32,551 nucleotides of DNA, from the NCBI GenBank assembly GCA_023402015.1, contig JAEXCU010000007.1, positions 1 through 32,551 of the forward strand, read 5' to 3'. The notes beneath the pieces are model-generated. The model did not search any database. It was not told the origin of the DNA and worked only from the letters and a program-made list of their open reading frames with translations. Of this stretch, positions 31,528-32,551 are shown one piece after another. How positions within the stretch are numbered: position 1 is the stretch's first letter; every line of letters starts with the position of its first letter. The stretch comes from Pseudomonadota bacterium. Its GTDB lineage: Bacteria > Pseudomonadota > Alphaproteobacteria > Rs-D84. The translations under genes and the position numbers were made by a program.

Positions 31528-31556
31528 TAAAAAATAATGGCCCGCATTTGCGGGCC
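31528..31556 (-). terminator. Rho-independent terminator after rpoD
   Basis: A 7-bp GC-rich stem (31550-31556 with 31539-31545) and 4-nt loop are followed on the - strand by ATTATTTTTT. Some readthrough is needed if tmk has no other promoter; none is obvious. Confidence 0.88.
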
Positions 31557-31561
31557 GGTTA

Positions 31562-32551
31562 TTAATCCTCTAAGAAACTGCGCAGTTTACGTGCACGTGT
31601 CGGATGCTTTAATTTATTCAGCGCCTTTTGTTCAATCTGACGGATACGTTCACGGGTAACGCCGATGTATTCGCCAACCTCTTCCAATGTGCTGGTTTTA
31701 TTCGTACTCATACCGAAACGTTGACGCAGAACGGTTTCTTCCTTGGGATCCAGTTCCGACAGAATTTGCGTTACGATTTTTCGCAGATTCTTTTGCGCCG
31801 CAGATGTAAACGGATTTTTCGCCGTTTCGTCCGCAATGATTTCAATACGGCTGCTGTCATCTTCGGTGCCGACGGGCGCTTCCAGTGAAATTGGTTTCAG
31901 ATTGACCTTCATTGCCTTGTGAATCTTGTCCACCGGCAGATAAATAATCTTGGACAATTCTTCGGCCGTCGGTTGACGTCCGTATTTATGCATAAATTGA
32001 CGCGATGCACGTTGGATTTTGTGGATATTATCAATCATATGAACCGGGATACGAATGGTACGGGCCTGGTCCGCAATACTGCGGGAAATACCCTGTTGAA
32101 TCCAGTTCGTGGCATATGTTGAAAATTTGTTCCCCAAACGATAGTCAAATTTATCAACCGCCTTCATAAGGCCAATGTTTCCATCCTGGACCAAATCGGA
32201 AAAATCCAATCCTAAACCACGATTGCTGGATTTTTTCGCAAATTTGATAACCAAACGTAAATTTGCTTCGATCATTTCGCGTTTGGCGCGGGCGGCCTCG
32301 ATCTGGCCACGACGAACCAGTTCAACGACCTTTTTGTATTCGGCGGTTGGCTGGCCGGTTTCGCGTGCAATTGCGGTTATATCTTCCTGAATTTTCAGAA
32401 TATCGTTTTCATGTTTTTTTGCAAAGTTAACCCAATTCTGGTTTTTATTCTTGGCCAGTTTTTTTACCCAGTTGCGATTTAATTCGTTTCCGGTGTATTC
32501 CGCCAAGAAATCTTCGCGTTTAATTTTGTTCGCCAATGCCAGACGCAACAG
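31562..32551 (-). CDS. rpoD: RNA polymerase sigma factor RpoD (sigma-70), C-terminal part
   Basis: The primary sigma factor. The frame is open to the window edge, so the N-terminal part lies outside; about 330 residues are visible. Seen are region 2 (MIEANLRLVIKFAKK, LDFSDLVQDGNIGLMKAVDKF, KFSTYATNWIQQG), region 3 (RIPVHMID, GRQPTAEELS) and region 4 (ILSELDPKEETVLRQRFGM, VTRERIRQIEQKAL, RKLRSFLED). In the -10-recognition helix, Asn, Gln, Gly and Ser stand where E. coli has Trp433, Arg436, Ala438 and Thr440; Trp434 and Gln437 are kept. The -35-recognition helix is normal. Apparent start codons near the edge are internal. Confidence 0.96.
   Translation of the reverse strand: MLRLALANKIKREDFLAEYTGNELNRNWVKKLAKNKNQNWVNFAKKHENDILKIQEDITAIARETGQPTAEYKKVVELVRRGQIEAARAKREMIEANLRLVIKFAKKSSNRGLGLDFSDLVQDGNIGLMKAVDKFDYRLGNKFSTYATNWIQQGISRSIADQARTIRIPVHMIDNIHKIQRASRQFMHKYGRQPTAEELSKIIYLPVDKIHKAMKVNLKPISLEAPVGTEDDSSRIEIIADETAKNPFTSAAQKNLRKIVTQILSELDPKEETVLRQRFGMSTNKTSTLEEVGEYIGVTRERIRQIEQKALNKLKHPTRARKLRSFLED

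Overview
The window is ordinary alphaproteobacterial chromosome with tightly packed housekeeping genes and short spacers. Base composition is moderate (roughly mid-40s % GC, not computed). The alphaproteobacterial assignment rests on a DUF2155 protein, an AddA-type rather than RecB-type recombination helicase, and the rpsP-rimM-trmD-rplS operon. The small Cys-rich secreted proteins suggest a host-associated, somewhat reduced lineage, perhaps one of the uncultured gut alphaproteobacteria; this is inference. No phage, integrase or transposase gene is visible.

Layout. 1-1427: 3' part of gpmI. 1452-3185: an XRE-type regulator and a Cys-rich secreted protein, separated by about 800 bp of inverted repeats and two structured-RNA cassettes. 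3209-6971: tadA, rsmD, rplY, dnaK. 7012-9194: a second Cys-rich secreted protein with a third RNA cassette, then a 6-phosphofructokinase. 9313-11316: a LysM membrane protein and a radical SAM protein. 11344-11647: a hairpin-rich spacer and tRNA-Gly(CCC). 11782-13035: glutamate dehydrogenase. 13081-15758: the rpsP-rimM-(unknown)-trmD-rplS operon behind a long leader. 15819-17287: an AbiEii-like nucleotidyltransferase followed by a metallophosphoesterase. 17550-21836: a DUF2155 protein, a small membrane protein, a DUF1460 lipoprotein, tsaD, an unknown protein and xseA. 21986-22631: two more small Cys-rich secreted proteins. 22654-27433: recN and an addA gene split into helicase and nuclease ORFs. 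27554-30800: a membrane coiled-coil protein, an AlkD-like glycosylase and an unknown protein. 30803-32551: tmk and the 3' part of rpoD.

The most interesting signal is a set of three promoter-RNA-terminator cassettes (2304-2551 on +, 2066-1881 on -, 8083-7816 on -). Each has a near-consensus promoter, a 150-230 nt transcribed region and a Rho-independent terminator. Each contains a 9-10 bp stem (P1) enclosing two small hairpins. The 5' arm of P1 can alternatively pair with a segment just upstream, and the 3' arm overlaps the terminator stem by exactly 3 nt. The P1 sequences differ between copies but stay complementary. Two copies sit immediately upstream of Cys-rich secreted protein genes and the third upstream of the XRE gene, so they look like transcription-attenuating leaders of a family I do not recognise.

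Other points of note: a set of genes whose promoter -10 box lies 6-7 nt before the ATG (probable leaderless mRNAs); a recurring Cys-rich C-terminal motif in three secreted proteins; unusual residues in the -10-recognition helix of RpoD; the split addA; and an NTase-phosphoesterase pair resembling a toxin-antitoxin module.
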